Positions 9,193 through 19,681 of a DNA stretch of 64,000 nucleotides are shown here, piece after piece. Both the position numbers and the translations under genes were made by a program. Source of the DNA: Chondrus crispus. Its lineage: Eukaryota; Rhodophyta; Florideophyceae; Gigartinales; Gigartinaceae. Position 1 is the first letter of the stretch, and every line of letters starts with the position of its first letter. A model generated the notes under the pieces. The model did no database searches, was not told the origin of the DNA, and saw only the letters and a list, made by a program, of their open reading frames with translations. Location of the stretch: the NCBI RefSeq assembly GCF_000350225.1, contig NW_005179005.1, positions 1 to 64,000 on the forward strand, in the 5' to 3' direction.

Positions 9193-9907
9193 TGTGGGAC
9201 AACAACCAAACCCGAAAAAGGGGAAAGAGATGCAATCACCGACGTTGTTCGGAACGCCCTCCTATGGGTAGGGATCAGAGACAAAGCCGCCCCTTGGCGC
9301 GGACTCCCAACGGGAGCCACCGGGTGTAAGACCGGCACCGCACCTTCAGCGTTTGCTTAGGGCGGATGATTGGGTTAGAAGCCTGTAGTGCCGCGTTCAC
9401 GGGATCCTGTACGTCAGGGACAAAACACACAACACAGAGAAACCACACGGGAGGGTGGGTGCACACCCGTACGCGGGGAAAAGAGCCGCGAGACTCGCTG
9501 GGGCAGGCTCGGCCAGAGCCTGGAACGGGAGTTGGAAGCGACACTCGGCGCTCGTCCACAACAGGTGGGAAGGAGGAAGAGAACTGCCGCAGCGGGCGTC
9601 CGCACGTACTGTAGTCGACCGTTAACGCGGGAACCAGTAATACTGGGAATGAGACGAATACCCACCGAAGTGGTTGCAGGTTCGATACCTGTCCCTGGTG
9701 GATAACAGGTTCGTGCTGAGTACCGCGGTCCCTTTGTAGAGGGCGACGCGCGTACCAGGCAAACGAGTTAGAGCCGAACACAGGGTGTCTAGTTTAGTTG
9801 GTCGCGACGACGATGGCCATCGTGCATATGTACTACTGCAGTCGTAGCACTACAACTAATTAGTAATTACAATTACGCTAGACTAATTAAGAGCTCTAAA
9901 CTGTGCC
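9193..9907 (-). repeat. element A left LTR (3' LTR), about 715 bp
   Basis: The first ~245 bp (9193-9438) match 19682-19928 almost base for base, starting TGTGGGACAAC. Beyond that the two LTRs differ completely in sequence and length. The right boundary is set by a shared AT-rich run and AAACTGTGC near 9905 and is approximate. It contains a perfect RNA polymerase III B-box string (9679-9689). Confidence 0.6.
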
Positions 9908-10374
9908 CCCGTGCGGGGCGGCTGTGGGGCCACCTCGGCCCCTGGGTACTGTACCGCGTAAGCGGATGTGGCACTGTAAACAGGCCCATATGTGCCGGCA
10001 CGTGCCGGAATCCCACTACTCCAGTGGTTGCATCTACACCAGGCCAAATCCACACTGCATCGCGGCATCGACTCATACATCGAGTCCAATGAGTCCTGCA
10101 TCGCAGGTTATCCACTTATGAAAGCGGAGGCCCCTCAGAGGCGAAAAAGAGCATTGTTCTACACATCCCCCTCCTTAGGTTGGAGTTCCGCCTCGACGAG
10201 CGGCGACAACCGGAAACGTCGGCGCTATAAAAAGCCTGCGCTAACCGGCGGTGCCAACCGAAATCTGGGTACCAGCGCATCCCCTCGACATCTGCGGTCT
10301 CGAGTCTGCCAAGAGATGCTGATCTCTTCCTTCTTACGCGTCCTTCTCCTGCCTTCCGACTTGGCATTCCCTCG

Positions 10375-12333
10375 ATGTCGAGTCTTCCTCCTACCGAAGG
10401 AGGCGATATCCCAATCCCTCGGAACACTACCGCTTCGTCCGCGGTCTCCTGGCATCCTGCGGTCGCACAAACCAGCCAAACAACCACCAGGAACCCGTTT
10501 GCGGCTGCTGCTCGGTTCGTCTTTGCGGGTTCCGCGAAAGTCGCGCGGTCCCGAACTTCTTTGGTTCCCCGTACGGGATCGGTCTCCTTACCTCTACCGC
10601 CATCGCGCGGATCCAACACCCCGATCTCGTGGGAGCACCTCTCCTCTTCGAGGCGGACTATGGTACCAACTTCCGGATCTCGGTGGGCCTCTTACGAGGA
10701 GTTGCGAGCGTCGCATCCGATGCGAGATTCGGAACTCTTCTCCAGGGCACCCTGGTTTCACCCGCAAGGGCTACTTGACACCGCTCTGGTGATGTCCTAC
10801 GTCGACGCAGGAGGCTGGTTGCCCGGAGGATTCCGGTTGGAGACCATCCAGAGTTGGGACTGGAAAACGCACATTGCCGTGCATTCCTCTTGCCTGAGAC
10901 GCGACCGTCAGAACGGTGAATCGTTGCACGATGCACGCTCCGCCATGGCGCGGTTGGCCTTTCAGAGGATGAGTCGCACGCTGAGCGATGTTCCAATCCC
11001 GCCGGCTCTCCAACTGGACCTCGGTCTGTACCGTACTGACGGAGAGATTTCCTACGCCGAACGGTTAAGCCAACTTGACGTATCCCGCTGGCGCGGCTTC
11101 TTCGGTCCGGATACCGGTGCTCTCTGCTGGACGAGGCCAATTATCCTGGCAGAATTCCGGTACATCCGCAAAGGAAGTCGCGGGAATTTCAAAGAGAGTA
11201 TCCGCTTCGAGAGGCGGTGCCGAAGGCGCTTCGGGTACATGGTACCATACCAGAGCGTGGAGGCGCAGCGCTTTCATCCGCGTCACCTCCAGGGCAGGTA
11301 TGTTCGCATCCCCAACTGTTGGGGGTCCCTGGAAATGCCAGGAGGTTGCTACGTAGAGCTCCCGCCGTGCGTCTCCTACGTGGGATCCCAACTCATCTCG
11401 GATAAAGACTCCGGCTTCTGGGCCGTCTTCGCCTCCGAATGGTGCGCGAAGGTGGCCGCCCATATACTGTAGGAGGTTTGCGACACAGGTCGCTTATGGT
11501 TCGTCCCTCCGCCAGTACGCGCGGGAATCCTATCCGTGGATCTGTCAGTCCCCCTCGGGTCATCCTCCAACTATGAAGAGGTACGTCATCTCATCGACCT
11601 GATCTCCAGTATCGAGTGGTCGCAAGTTCCTGCCGAGCAGAGTTCTCGGGGCACGCTTCGCGTGGACCTCGCTCCGGGGAGGACGGCACCCAACTCGGGC
11701 GATTATGTCTTCTACGACCCGTGGGAAGAACGGTTTATGACATCCTCTGACGAGGTAACCGCCTTCCGGTGATATCCGCGGATCGTGCCGGCATACCATC
11801 CACGTGGGTACGTGATGGTGGACGACTACGCCCCTCAACTCGAGGAAGACGAGCCTCTCGTAGACCACACCATCCCCGTGGAAACGTCAAACCCCACCAA
11901 GGCGGGAAGTCCCGAAGGGTCGGTGAACGCGCACAACACTGCCGCAGCTACGGCGCCGGTCAATGAACCGGTGGTTCCGGCTTCTTCGCCGGTTGAAGTA
12001 TCCGCAACTCCTGCGGTGCCAAATCCCATTGTTCCTCCGTCCAGTGGTGCCCCTATTGACGCGGGAGCTACCTCCGAGGTGGAGGGTGTCCCGGTGACAA
12101 CGGAGCCAGACATACCGGCACCCGCGAGGGAGGCTTCGGGTGACTTTGCGGCCATCGTGGGCTTCCTCCGAGGCATCGGCGTGATCGTTCCACCACACTG
12201 GACCATTGAACAGGTGAAGGATTATGCCCACGCGAATTTCGCGGATAATCATTCCCGTAACCTTACGGCTGCGATCGAGCGCCACCACAGGCGTGGCGAT
12301 CCGGATGATGCACCCGGTCTTGGTGCGATGTAA
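10375..12333 (+). pseudogene. antisense accessory gene of element A, 653-codon frame with two stops
   Basis: Three ORFs (10375-11472, 11536-11772, 11785-12333) lie in one frame and are separated only by TAG at 11470 and TGA at 11770. Read through, they make one long protein. It has a Ser/Pro-rich N-terminus, a folded-looking middle with many Trp/Tyr, a Pro/Ala/Thr/Val-rich linker and a short helical C-terminus. It runs opposite to gag-pol, tail-to-tail with the chromodomain ORF. Short blocks resemble the antisense protein of element B: RP-ILAE/LVLAE; EV-x5-R-[LV]-[FW] just after the TAG; and YVFYDPWEERF against FLVYDAKMDAF. No known family was recognised. The likely state is a nonsense-mutated copy of a real gene. 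Confidence 0.6.
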
Positions 12334-12623
12334 TCCATCCTAACTGGGATGGTATCCGAGCCGCAGCTCGGTCGTCGCACGTTGCGACATATGTCTCTAT
12401 CTGAGACTTCCCCAACTTAATGCGTTACTTCTTTGCTTCTCACTTCTTCTTCCTCTGAAATAAAGGTCTTCATATTCTTGCTTATGTTCCATCTGTTCTG
12501 ATGCTGTTACAACTTCGTGTTGATCTCCTGATGCGACAGGTTCTTTCTTCAATTACATGCTGTCCGCTTCCACGTGCGGTAGTTCACTCCCTACCTTGAT
12601 CGTAGGTTAGCGCGATCGCAATC

Positions 12624-14030
12624 CTAAAAGTAGGCCTCGCGAAATCCGAGTGAATCGGTGCAACCCAGTGGGGTGATATCCTCGTCCGGAGGTTCCCGTA
12701 GACGACCGGCAGCGAGCATGCCCACCATAGCGTGGCTTAGCCCTTCCGTTGGAGGTTCCGTGCGAGTGCGCCGGTGATACCGCAGTATCTGTGAACGCGG
12801 GATATGCTCGATGGGTTCGAGAGGATCGCTCGCAGGCGAGTAACCGTACCAACGGATGCGGTAGAATACCGAACCGTCTTCACGGACATCATGTCCCACG
12901 ACATGGTCGATCACGTACTCGTGCGGAAATGTGCTCGGTTGCACCCACGCTCGTGGTGGTCCATGCGTGATGGTTGAAACTTGCCCTGGTAGGGGAGGTT
13001 CCGTTCGCGACAGTCGACGGGATCCACGACGACGTGGTTGCTCCGAGGGGTTCAGTTGCCCATGCGGGTTGTTCACTTCCCGTTCGGCGGTTGTCGTTCC
13101 CTGCGCCTTTGCGCTGGTCTCTCTTGGCAGAAGTCGGCCCATAGTTTCCCTGATCCGCTGTGAGCGGCGGAGAGTTACCCGCGGTTGCGCGGCTGGAGTG
13201 ACGGCATCAGCCGACCGAGTCGGAACATCCGACGCAATGCTCGGCGAGGCTGCCTGCGAAGGCGGCCGCCTATCCCGGAGACGGGCTGGGGTCCCGCTTG
13301 GCGCGGCGGCTTGAGTTGCCTTTGCGCCTCGCGGAGGGACGAGCGTCCCATCTCGGTATTGAGTTCCCGAAATAATCTCGGATTTTCCCACTTGCTGTGC
13401 CGCTGACTGTCTGGTGGCGGATCCAGGGGTTACTGGTGGTAGCCGCGGTGTCCCACGGTGGGTACCAGCGACCAAATCCTGGCTATTTCCGGGCATTTTT
13501 GCCGGCGGCTTTCCGCCCGCACCATGTAGCGGCATCCGCGACGCTCCGTCGTCTGACGGTTTTCTCCCCTCGTCAAACGAGGTGCGCGCGTCCTGTTCCT
13601 CTCCCTCCGCACTGCGGAGGTCATTCCCTCCGACTGGAGGCTTCACCACTTCACTACGCGTGAGTATCCGTCCTTGTGGGCGGTGTGCGTAGCTGCCAAC
13701 CTTCCAGCCATCAGGGCTGGCGACCAGCTCCGATTGCCGGGTCCGCGCGAGCGGAACGTCGGCATCCTTACGTCCCCGTTGGAGAGGGTCACCTGCTTTC
13801 GTAGGCGGTTCCATGGTGGCTGCCCTTTCGGGTGGTGCTGCGTCCACTGGTCGTGGTGAGTCGTGCGCGGCGTCAGGCGTGTCCGAATTCGGTCGAACAT
13901 CCTTGTGCTGAGCACGAGGCGCAATAGCGCTCCCATGGGTGTGTACCGGTGACAGTACCGGGTGATCTCGGCGTCGAGAACCGCGAAGAACGCGACTAGC
14001 TACCACATCCCCGTCCTTAGGCGCAAGCAC
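12624..14030 (-). CDS. element A Pol C-terminal region with chromodomain
   Basis: The 468-codon frame is mostly Pro/Arg/Ser-rich linker and ends in a chromodomain-like segment at about residues 370-430 (EYVIDHVVGHD, then YRIRWYGYSP, then LEPIEHI). In chromoviruses this module follows integrase and directs insertion to marked chromatin. The aromatic Y-x-x-x-W is present. The usual Trp of D-T-W-E-P is Leu (DPLEP), so histone binding may be altered. No ATG fits the start; it was originally a continuation of pol in another frame. Confidence 0.7.
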   Translation of the reverse strand: MLAPKDGDVVASRVLRGSRRRDHPVLSPVHTHGSAIAPRAQHKDVRPNSDTPDAAHDSPRPVDAAPPERAATMEPPTKAGDPLQRGRKDADVPLARTRQSELVASPDGWKVGSYAHRPQGRILTRSEVVKPPVGGNDLRSAEGEEQDARTSFDEGRKPSDDGASRMPLHGAGGKPPAKMPGNSQDLVAGTHRGTPRLPPVTPGSATRQSAAQQVGKSEIISGTQYRDGTLVPPRGAKATQAAAPSGTPARLRDRRPPSQAASPSIASDVPTRSADAVTPAAQPRVTLRRSQRIRETMGRLLPRETSAKAQGTTTAEREVNNPHGQLNPSEQPRRRGSRRLSRTEPPLPGQVSTITHGPPRAWVQPSTFPHEYVIDHVVGHDVREDGSVFYRIRWYGYSPASDPLEPIEHIPRSQILRYHRRTRTEPPTEGLSHAMVGMLAAGRLREPPDEDITPLGCTDSLGFREAYF

Positions 14031-15069
14031 CTAGGGGGCTGAGACGCGAACTGCGGGCCGTTGTCGGATAGAAGTACAACCGGGGGTCCATAGGTAATAA
14101 CCAATTGGAGACAAAAGCCTTCGCCACTTCGGAGGCAGAAATACTCGCGAGAGGTACAGTCCGGACGAGCTTCGAGAAACGATCTGTGATAACTAACAGA
14201 TACCGCTTCCGGCGGGGAGTAGCAATGAACTCACCGAGGATGTCAATGGCGACGTATTCCAGCGGGGCCTGTGCGAGGAAGAGCTGTAGCTGCTTTGCAT
14301 GCTTCCGAAGTCGAACTTGGTTCCGTGCACAAGGCACGCATTCTCGCAAGAGAGCGTAGCAATCCAGCGACATTTCTGGCCAGTAAAAATCCCGACGGAG
14401 GGTGGGGTACAACTTCCGCCCTCCGGGGTGTCCACCTAACTTGGAGTGGTGACTCAAGCGTAAAACTCGTCGTTGCAAAGTATGCGGCACCACGATCTGT
14501 GGGGTAGACTTGACAGTCCTGACCAAGTATCCTTGGTTGTTCGCCGCGAGCGGGAGTTGTTCTCCACCGTTAATGCGGCTGCGAACCTTCGTGCAGAAGA
14601 GATCCAGTTGTTGTTCTCGGATCAATTCCTCGGGGGTAATGACCTCGAAGGAACCCGCAGGGGCTTCCTCTCCAGCTAATACCAAGAGGTCGTCACATAG
14701 GTCGTCATCAACCGCTAAATGAGCGGGATCTCCGTCGAGCAAGAAGCACTGTATACCATCTTCGTCGTCGGTAGGAACGGCTTCAGAAGCCGACCCGAGT
14801 CGGGAAAAGGCATCGGCCTGCGTATTGAGCGAGCCCTTTTTGTAAATAATGTTGTAGTCGAACTCGGATAGCGCAGCCTCCAGCGCATGAGACGCCCGGA
14901 GGGTTCCGTGATTGAGAGCAACCACCGCAGAGCGGAATGGTCCGTATATACCGTAAAAGGAGCCCCCAAGAGATAGGGACGTAGCGTTTGCAGGGACCAA
15001 ACAACCGCGAGGCACTCCTTTTCCGAGACGGAGTAGTTCCTCTCGTGGTCGTTCAGCGAACGGGACCAC
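14017..15069 (-). pseudogene. element A RNase H tail and integrase, broken
   Basis: The frame contains the end of RNase H (EFDYNIIYKKGSLN, then ADAFSRLGS) and an integrase zinc finger (HHSKLGGH, CVPC). The first catalytic Asp is in AIDILGEF and ITDRFSK follows. The second catalytic block (YGPPVVLLSDNGPQFAS) is encoded in the neighbouring frame just before 14050, showing a frameshift. The sequence then runs straight into the linker, so the third catalytic Glu is missing. Integrase here cannot be functional. Confidence 0.8.
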
Positions 15070-16130
15070 AACCCGATTGGTCGGGGCTCCCCCTCAGGGG
15101 TTGTCTGAAATAACGCGCATCCGACTTGATGATTGCTGGCGTCGGTGTCGAGTGAGTACGGTAGATCTCGCTTTGGTAGCGAAAGCACTGGTGGCGATGT
15201 GACGGCGGCCAACAGTGTGAAAAATGCCGACGCTTGCGCGTCGGTCAACGAGTCCAGTTTCGGAGATTCCCCCTTGCGTAGGAGGGCATAGAGTGGCGTA
15301 GCAATATCCGTATACGACGGTACGAACCGTCGGTAGACGTTACACAACGCCAGATAAGACCGGAGTTCGGTCTGCGTCGTAGGGTGTTTGGCCTGTTTGA
15401 GGGATTTGACGCGCACTTCATCGATCATTAACCGTCCAGGACGGATCTCGTGACCCAGATATGTCACGGAGTCGGTGCAAAACTTGCACTTCCCCAGCTT
15501 CAGGGTGATGCCTGCATCACGCAGGATACTCATGATGGACCTCACATGCTCGAGGTGTTCCGCCCTACTGCGGGAAAAGATGATAATGTCATCGAAGTAG
15601 ACAAGAAAGGTCTTCCATTTGAACCTCGACAAGAGGATATCCAGCGCACGCTGGAAACTGGCCGGGGCTTTGGTTAACCCGAACGGCATCCAGTTGAACC
15701 GGTAGAGGCCAGAGTGGCACACGAACGCCGTTTTATCTCGGTCTTCCTGTTGAACAGGTATCTGCCAGTATCCCCAATTGGCGTCCAGAGTCGTGAAGAC
15801 TGTGGCGTTACCTAACGAATCAATGCATTCGTCCATCCGCTGTAGCGGGTAAGTATCCTTCACGCTGACGGCGTTCAGGCGGAAGTAATCCACGCAAAAG
15901 CGCCACGTTCCGTCTGACTTCGTGACAAGAACGACGGGAGAGGTCCAGGGCGATTGGCACGGCTCAATTACAGCATTGCGCAGCATCTTCTGCACTTCTG
16001 CACTTCTGCATCTTCTTCTTGCCGAGCCCTCGGGCCCGCCCGACATGGCAGTGACGCGATAGGTCGCGTGCCTGGGTGGAGATCGATCGCATGCTCGGTC
16101 GTGTTGATCTCCCCCAGGGATCCATCCCAC
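14715..16130 (-). pseudogene. element A reverse transcriptase and RNase H
   Basis: RT blocks are clear: SPWTSPVVLVTKSDG, FCVDYFRLNAVS, FTTLDANWGYWQI, MPFGLTKAPASFQ and catalytic YFDD. They are followed by the thumb (GHEIRPG) and RNase H (LDTDASNHQVG, EKECLAVVWSL, YTDHSALRWLL). The first ~45 residues are out of frame relative to the upstream ORF. The break coincides with an 8-bp direct repeat (ACTTCTGC, 15993-16012), suggesting slippage. The 3' end leaves frame near 14890, where the next ORF takes over. Confidence 0.85.
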
Positions 16131-16486
16131 ATGGGTGTGAAATCGCGGAGCAATTCGCGCAATTTTCCGCGGAATGCGGCAGGTACTTGAGAAAAGTCGA
16201 GCGCGTTCAGCGCCTTGATTGGGTCGGCGGAACTCGAGTCGGCAATTGACGCCTCGGAACTCTCGTTAAAATCAGCGGCACTGGCTGACGTGCCCGGCGC
16301 TCCCCCTTCTGAGTCGACAATAGCGCATCGCGCTTTTGCCGCATTTTCCGGCGCTCCCCCTCCTAAGTCAACAGTCTTGCATCCCGTTTTTGCGGCATTT
16401 TCCACGGCTGCGACAGCATCAATGGTCAACACCGTGGTCTCCCGTACCGCTTCCGCGGCGGATCGCGTGACTCCACCCTTCCCCAC
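15968..16486 (-). pseudogene. element A RT N-terminal segment
   Basis: The C-terminal half (LRELLRDFTPMWDGSLGE, then TTEHAIDLHPGTRPI) is the standard gypsy segment just upstream of the RT fingers. It should continue into the RT ORF but is separated by the slippage at ~16000. The upstream part is Ala/Ser-rich linker after the protease. It contains two imperfect direct repeats, each with GGGAP/EGGAP plus a Cys-Val-Asp or Ile-Val-Asp core. Confidence 0.7.
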
Positions 16487-16543
16487 CGTGGGGCGCGTCG
16501 TCGTTCGCGTCTCCGCTGTCTTTCGCGGTAAGTTCCACTCCGA

Positions 16544-17458
16544 TCACTTCGGCCAACGCCACTTGCGTGGGTATAATAACGCTGGATGCGGGAGAGCGTT
16601 ACCGATCACCTGACCTTTAACTAACCGTACTGGCTGATCGCTGAAGTTAGCGATGAGGACTTGGAACGGGTGATGCGGGTCCACATGGACCACACCGTTC
16701 GCCAGCGCGACTTGATATCTCTCACACAGAGAGCTGGCCGGTTGAACAAGACGGGTACCGAGTACCTCGGAATGGACTGTGACCCAGGTCTGAGTCTCCG
16801 GTTGGACTGTCACCGTTTGGGCTACTCGGATTTTGTCCGATGCCCTTCGCTCTTCTGCGGGATATTCCTGTGCGACAGGTAGCGGCGCCTTTGTCTTCCC
16901 CGCTCTCTTTAGCGGTTTCCGCACAATCGGAACGGCCGTGCCATCCAATAACTCGACACGCTTCCGACGCGGCATGATGGCGTCCATATACTTATCACAG
17001 AAGTCACAACCCAACAGAACCGGGGCAGCCAAAGCTTTGGTGACAATAAATTCTACCTTCGAAAGGCAATTCTCCAACCGAACGAGAAGCTCGATGGTAC
17101 CAGCCGTTTGCAACGGGTTGCTGTTAGCGTCAGTTATTCGAAGAACCGTTCCGTACCGGATATTCGACCCGAATGCCGATGGAATAATATCGGAGTTGAT
17201 GAGACTCGGTCCCGCACCCGCATCCAACACGGTTAACTGGCGAACCATGAACTGGCTCGTCAGGCCAAGCTCAGCGTAAACTTTATAGTTTCGCTTTCGC
17301 ATGACCAGGATTCGCTCCGGGTGGCGGGCATCGTCCACCCGCCTCCACGGCCGACGCAGAACGGATAAATGTTCTGAATCCACGTCTTTGGCAACCTTCC
17401 GGGAAAGGATCGTTACCGGGGAGCGAGGCTTGGACGCCTCGGGCGCCTTTGACCTCAC
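16544..17458 (-). pseudogene. element A aspartic protease ORF
   Basis: The catalytic loop reads LDAGAGPSLIN (DAG in place of DTG/DSG), followed by hydrophobic strands and LLGCDF (normally hydrophobic-hydrophobic-G). The rest is a basic linker to RT. The Ala substitution, which is directly visible, would be unusual for an active retroviral-type protease. The frame differs from both neighbours. Confidence 0.7.
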
Positions 17459-17496
17459 TTCAAAGGGCGCCTCTCCATCGAGGGAGACTCCCGCTC

Positions 17497-18726
17497 TCAG
17501 TTTGCCTGAGAGTTACCCGAGGCACGGGATTTGGAATGCGCAAGACTACCGTTCATCACAGGTTTCCCATCGTCGGGGGCGACTGCCACCTCCTCTGCGG
17601 GTGGCAAGGGGTTCCCCACGGTTGGGTGAGCCGCTTTCGCGCGGTGGTACGACCCCTCCGGCACGACTTCGCGCTCCGCCGGCGACAGGGACTCGTAATT
17701 CACGATGGCCCTTGCGTATTCTCGGACCGGTAAGTTACACTGCGGTGAAATATGCCCCCTCGCGTAACATAAGTGGCATATATACTGACTTTCTCCTTCC
17801 TTCTGACGGGTTCCCGCTGCGGAGCGGTTATCCCTCCGTCCAGGGCGCGCCGATCGCGTCCCCCGGTCGGAGTACGGGACGTACTGCGGCCGAACGTTAA
17901 CTCCGTACAGCACGGCCTCGTCATCGCCGACTGACGTCGCCACCGTAGTGGGAAGCTCTGCCGTCGCGACAGATTCCACCTCTCCAGAAGCGAGGTTCAC
18001 GCCCTCACTAGGCCCTTTGCCTCTCCGGAGGATCGAAAGCGACTCCGCGTCTGGTTGGTCCACGAACATAGTGCGATAGCGGCGGCCCAAGGGTCCTTGG
18101 CGCGCTGGTAGTGCGTCGCCCTCCGCCTTAGCGTAGTGGACTATCTCCGGATAGGGAGCATGCAACCGATCCTCGCGGCGATTAGCAACCAACGGCCGAA
18201 TGGCCGGACTTAATCCATCAATAAACATAGTTATCTTCTCCTCCCCGGAGTACACATTGCCGCAACGCTTGAACGCGTTGAGCAAGCGCGCCGAGTAATC
18301 TGTCTCGGTTTCCCCAGGCTTCTGCTGGGTGTGTCGCAGGGCGAGGATGGCCTCATGGGTATTAGTGTTGGTCGCATAAGAGCGTAGGAGGAACTGGACT
18401 GCCTCAGGCCAGCAAGTGATGCCGCCTTCAGCCGCTCGTGCGGAACCGCTGACAGCGTTAAACTGATCTTCAGCCTGTCCCCTCAGAAAGAATGGTAATG
18501 CAGTGTAGGCTTGACCTTCGGTCATCCGGATAAATCCGGCTTCATAGACGAACCTTTCGAGGAACCTGAGAACCAGGATGGGGTCCTCTCCCGTAAAGTG
18601 CAGGTTATGCAGGGGCAGGGAGAGCCTCTTTATACAGTCCTTGACACGCCCCGTTCCTTCCGGCGTCCGACCCATGTCGGTATTACCAAGCCGGTAACAC
18701 CGGTAACTCAATATTTTCCGATACAA
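17497..18726 (-). CDS. element A Gag, capsid and zinc knuckle
   Basis: The ORF has a retrotransposon capsid helical region (NLHFTGEDPILVLRFLERF, ALPFFLRGQAEDQF, FLLRSYA) and one CCHC knuckle (CHLCYARGHISPQC) near residue 320. The frame opens upstream of the first possible start with ELRLTNPLYRKILSYR, so it was joined to the upstream gag ORF; a single -1 shift connects them. It forms the RNA-packaging particle of the element. Confidence 0.8.
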   Translation of the reverse strand: MYRKILSYRCYRLGNTDMGRTPEGTGRVKDCIKRLSLPLHNLHFTGEDPILVLRFLERFVYEAGFIRMTEGQAYTALPFFLRGQAEDQFNAVSGSARAAEGGITCWPEAVQFLLRSYATNTNTHEAILALRHTQQKPGETETDYSARLLNAFKRCGNVYSGEEKITMFIDGLSPAIRPLVANRREDRLHAPYPEIVHYAKAEGDALPARQGPLGRRYRTMFVDQPDAESLSILRRGKGPSEGVNLASGEVESVATAELPTTVATSVGDDEAVLYGVNVRPQYVPYSDRGTRSARPGRRDNRSAAGTRQKEGESQYICHLCYARGHISPQCNLPVREYARAIVNYESLSPAEREVVPEGSYHRAKAAHPTVGNPLPPAEEVAVAPDDGKPVMNGSLAHSKSRASGNSQAN

Positions 18727-18734
18727 CGGGTTCG

Positions 18735-19571
18735 TCAGACGAAGTTCCGTGAGTCCGACGTGTCGGGGCCCTTTATCCTACCCTTTTCAAGGTGGAAATT
18801 GGACCTTGTCGCGCCGGCTCTACCGGATTCGTCCGGGAGATCCCGGTGCCGACCACTTCGGCGGTCTGCCAAGTGGTCTGACCCTTCCCCTTCTGACTCC
18901 GACGATTCGGAATCCTCCGGAGAGGGCTGTAGTGACCGATGACGATCGGATTCGCGTCGTTGCGAACGCTTCGATGGCTGAATAGCATCCTCAACAGCGT
19001 CCCGCGCCTTCGCGGTTTCAGCCTGATTCATCAGGAGTACCCTCTCGAGGTTATCGAGCCGACCGGTTAACCGGAGTAGCTTATGCTCGAACTCCTTTAC
19101 GAAGGCATTTGGACCTCCAATGAACTCGAGGATGTTATTGACGTCCGTACGCAACAACCGGACGTCATCAGTCGGGGTTTCCGCGGATGCGGCTTGGTCA
19201 AGACGATCTCGGATCGTATCCATCTCCTTAATTAAGGCATGATGGCTCGATGAAATCACCGCAACTTTCGCGCGCAAACCATCCAAATCCACGGAAGTGG
19301 CGACCGACAATGGTGGCGGGGGTACATCCGAAACGTTTCGGCCATTGCGCACCGATGCTTCTAGGATTGATTCCGCCCGTGCCGAAGCACTGGCGGCCAC
19401 GTCACGCACTACCAACTGGGATGTCGGGACATTTCCGCTTCGTGATTGCGGCACAGAGACAGCTCTACAAGCCCGGTTGGGATCCGCGGAAGGCAGTTGA
19501 GACGCCCGGCTAGGGGCCCGCGACTCTCCCGCCCTCACACTTACCCGGCTACCCGGCGCCGTACTCGGCAT
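18735..19571 (-). CDS. element A Gag N-terminal ORF with coiled coil
   Basis: The first Met is at 19571 (MPSTAPGSR). A Ser/Arg-rich head is followed by a predicted coiled coil (residues ~100-190; LDGLRAKVAVI through LLRLTGRLDNLERVLLM) and an acidic/basic Ser-rich tail. Its C-terminus lies one frame from the capsid ORF. The Gag of element C also has a coiled coil after a charged head, supporting common ancestry. Confidence 0.7.
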   Translation of the reverse strand: MPSTAPGSRVSVRAGESRAPSRASQLPSADPNRACRAVSVPQSRSGNVPTSQLVVRDVAASASARAESILEASVRNGRNVSDVPPPPLSVATSVDLDGLRAKVAVISSSHHALIKEMDTIRDRLDQAASAETPTDDVRLLRTDVNNILEFIGGPNAFVKEFEHKLLRLTGRLDNLERVLLMNQAETAKARDAVEDAIQPSKRSQRRESDRHRSLQPSPEDSESSESEGEGSDHLADRRSGRHRDLPDESGRAGATRSNFHLEKGRIKGPDTSDSRNFV

Positions 19572-19654
19572 TTGTGGTCCGAATGAGCTTCTCACATCGA
19601 TATCTTCTCGGAGAACGATCCGTTTCGACGGTAAAGAATAAACGAACTAGCAAC

Positions 19655-19681
19655 CCAGACTTCTAAGTCAGGAGACCACTT
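19655..19681 (-). other. element A primer-binding site
   Basis: Minus-strand bases directly after the 5' LTR read AAG then TGGTCTCCTGACTTAGAAG. The element C site reads G then TGGTCTCCCGACCTGGAAG. The shared 19-mer, with only C/T and G/A differences, indicates the same primer tRNA for both families. Confidence 0.6.

Noticed and set aside
9660-9735. tRNA gene in the element A left LTR
   Set aside because: A T-arm-like hairpin and B box exist, but no acceptor stem, D arm or anticodon arm could be built.
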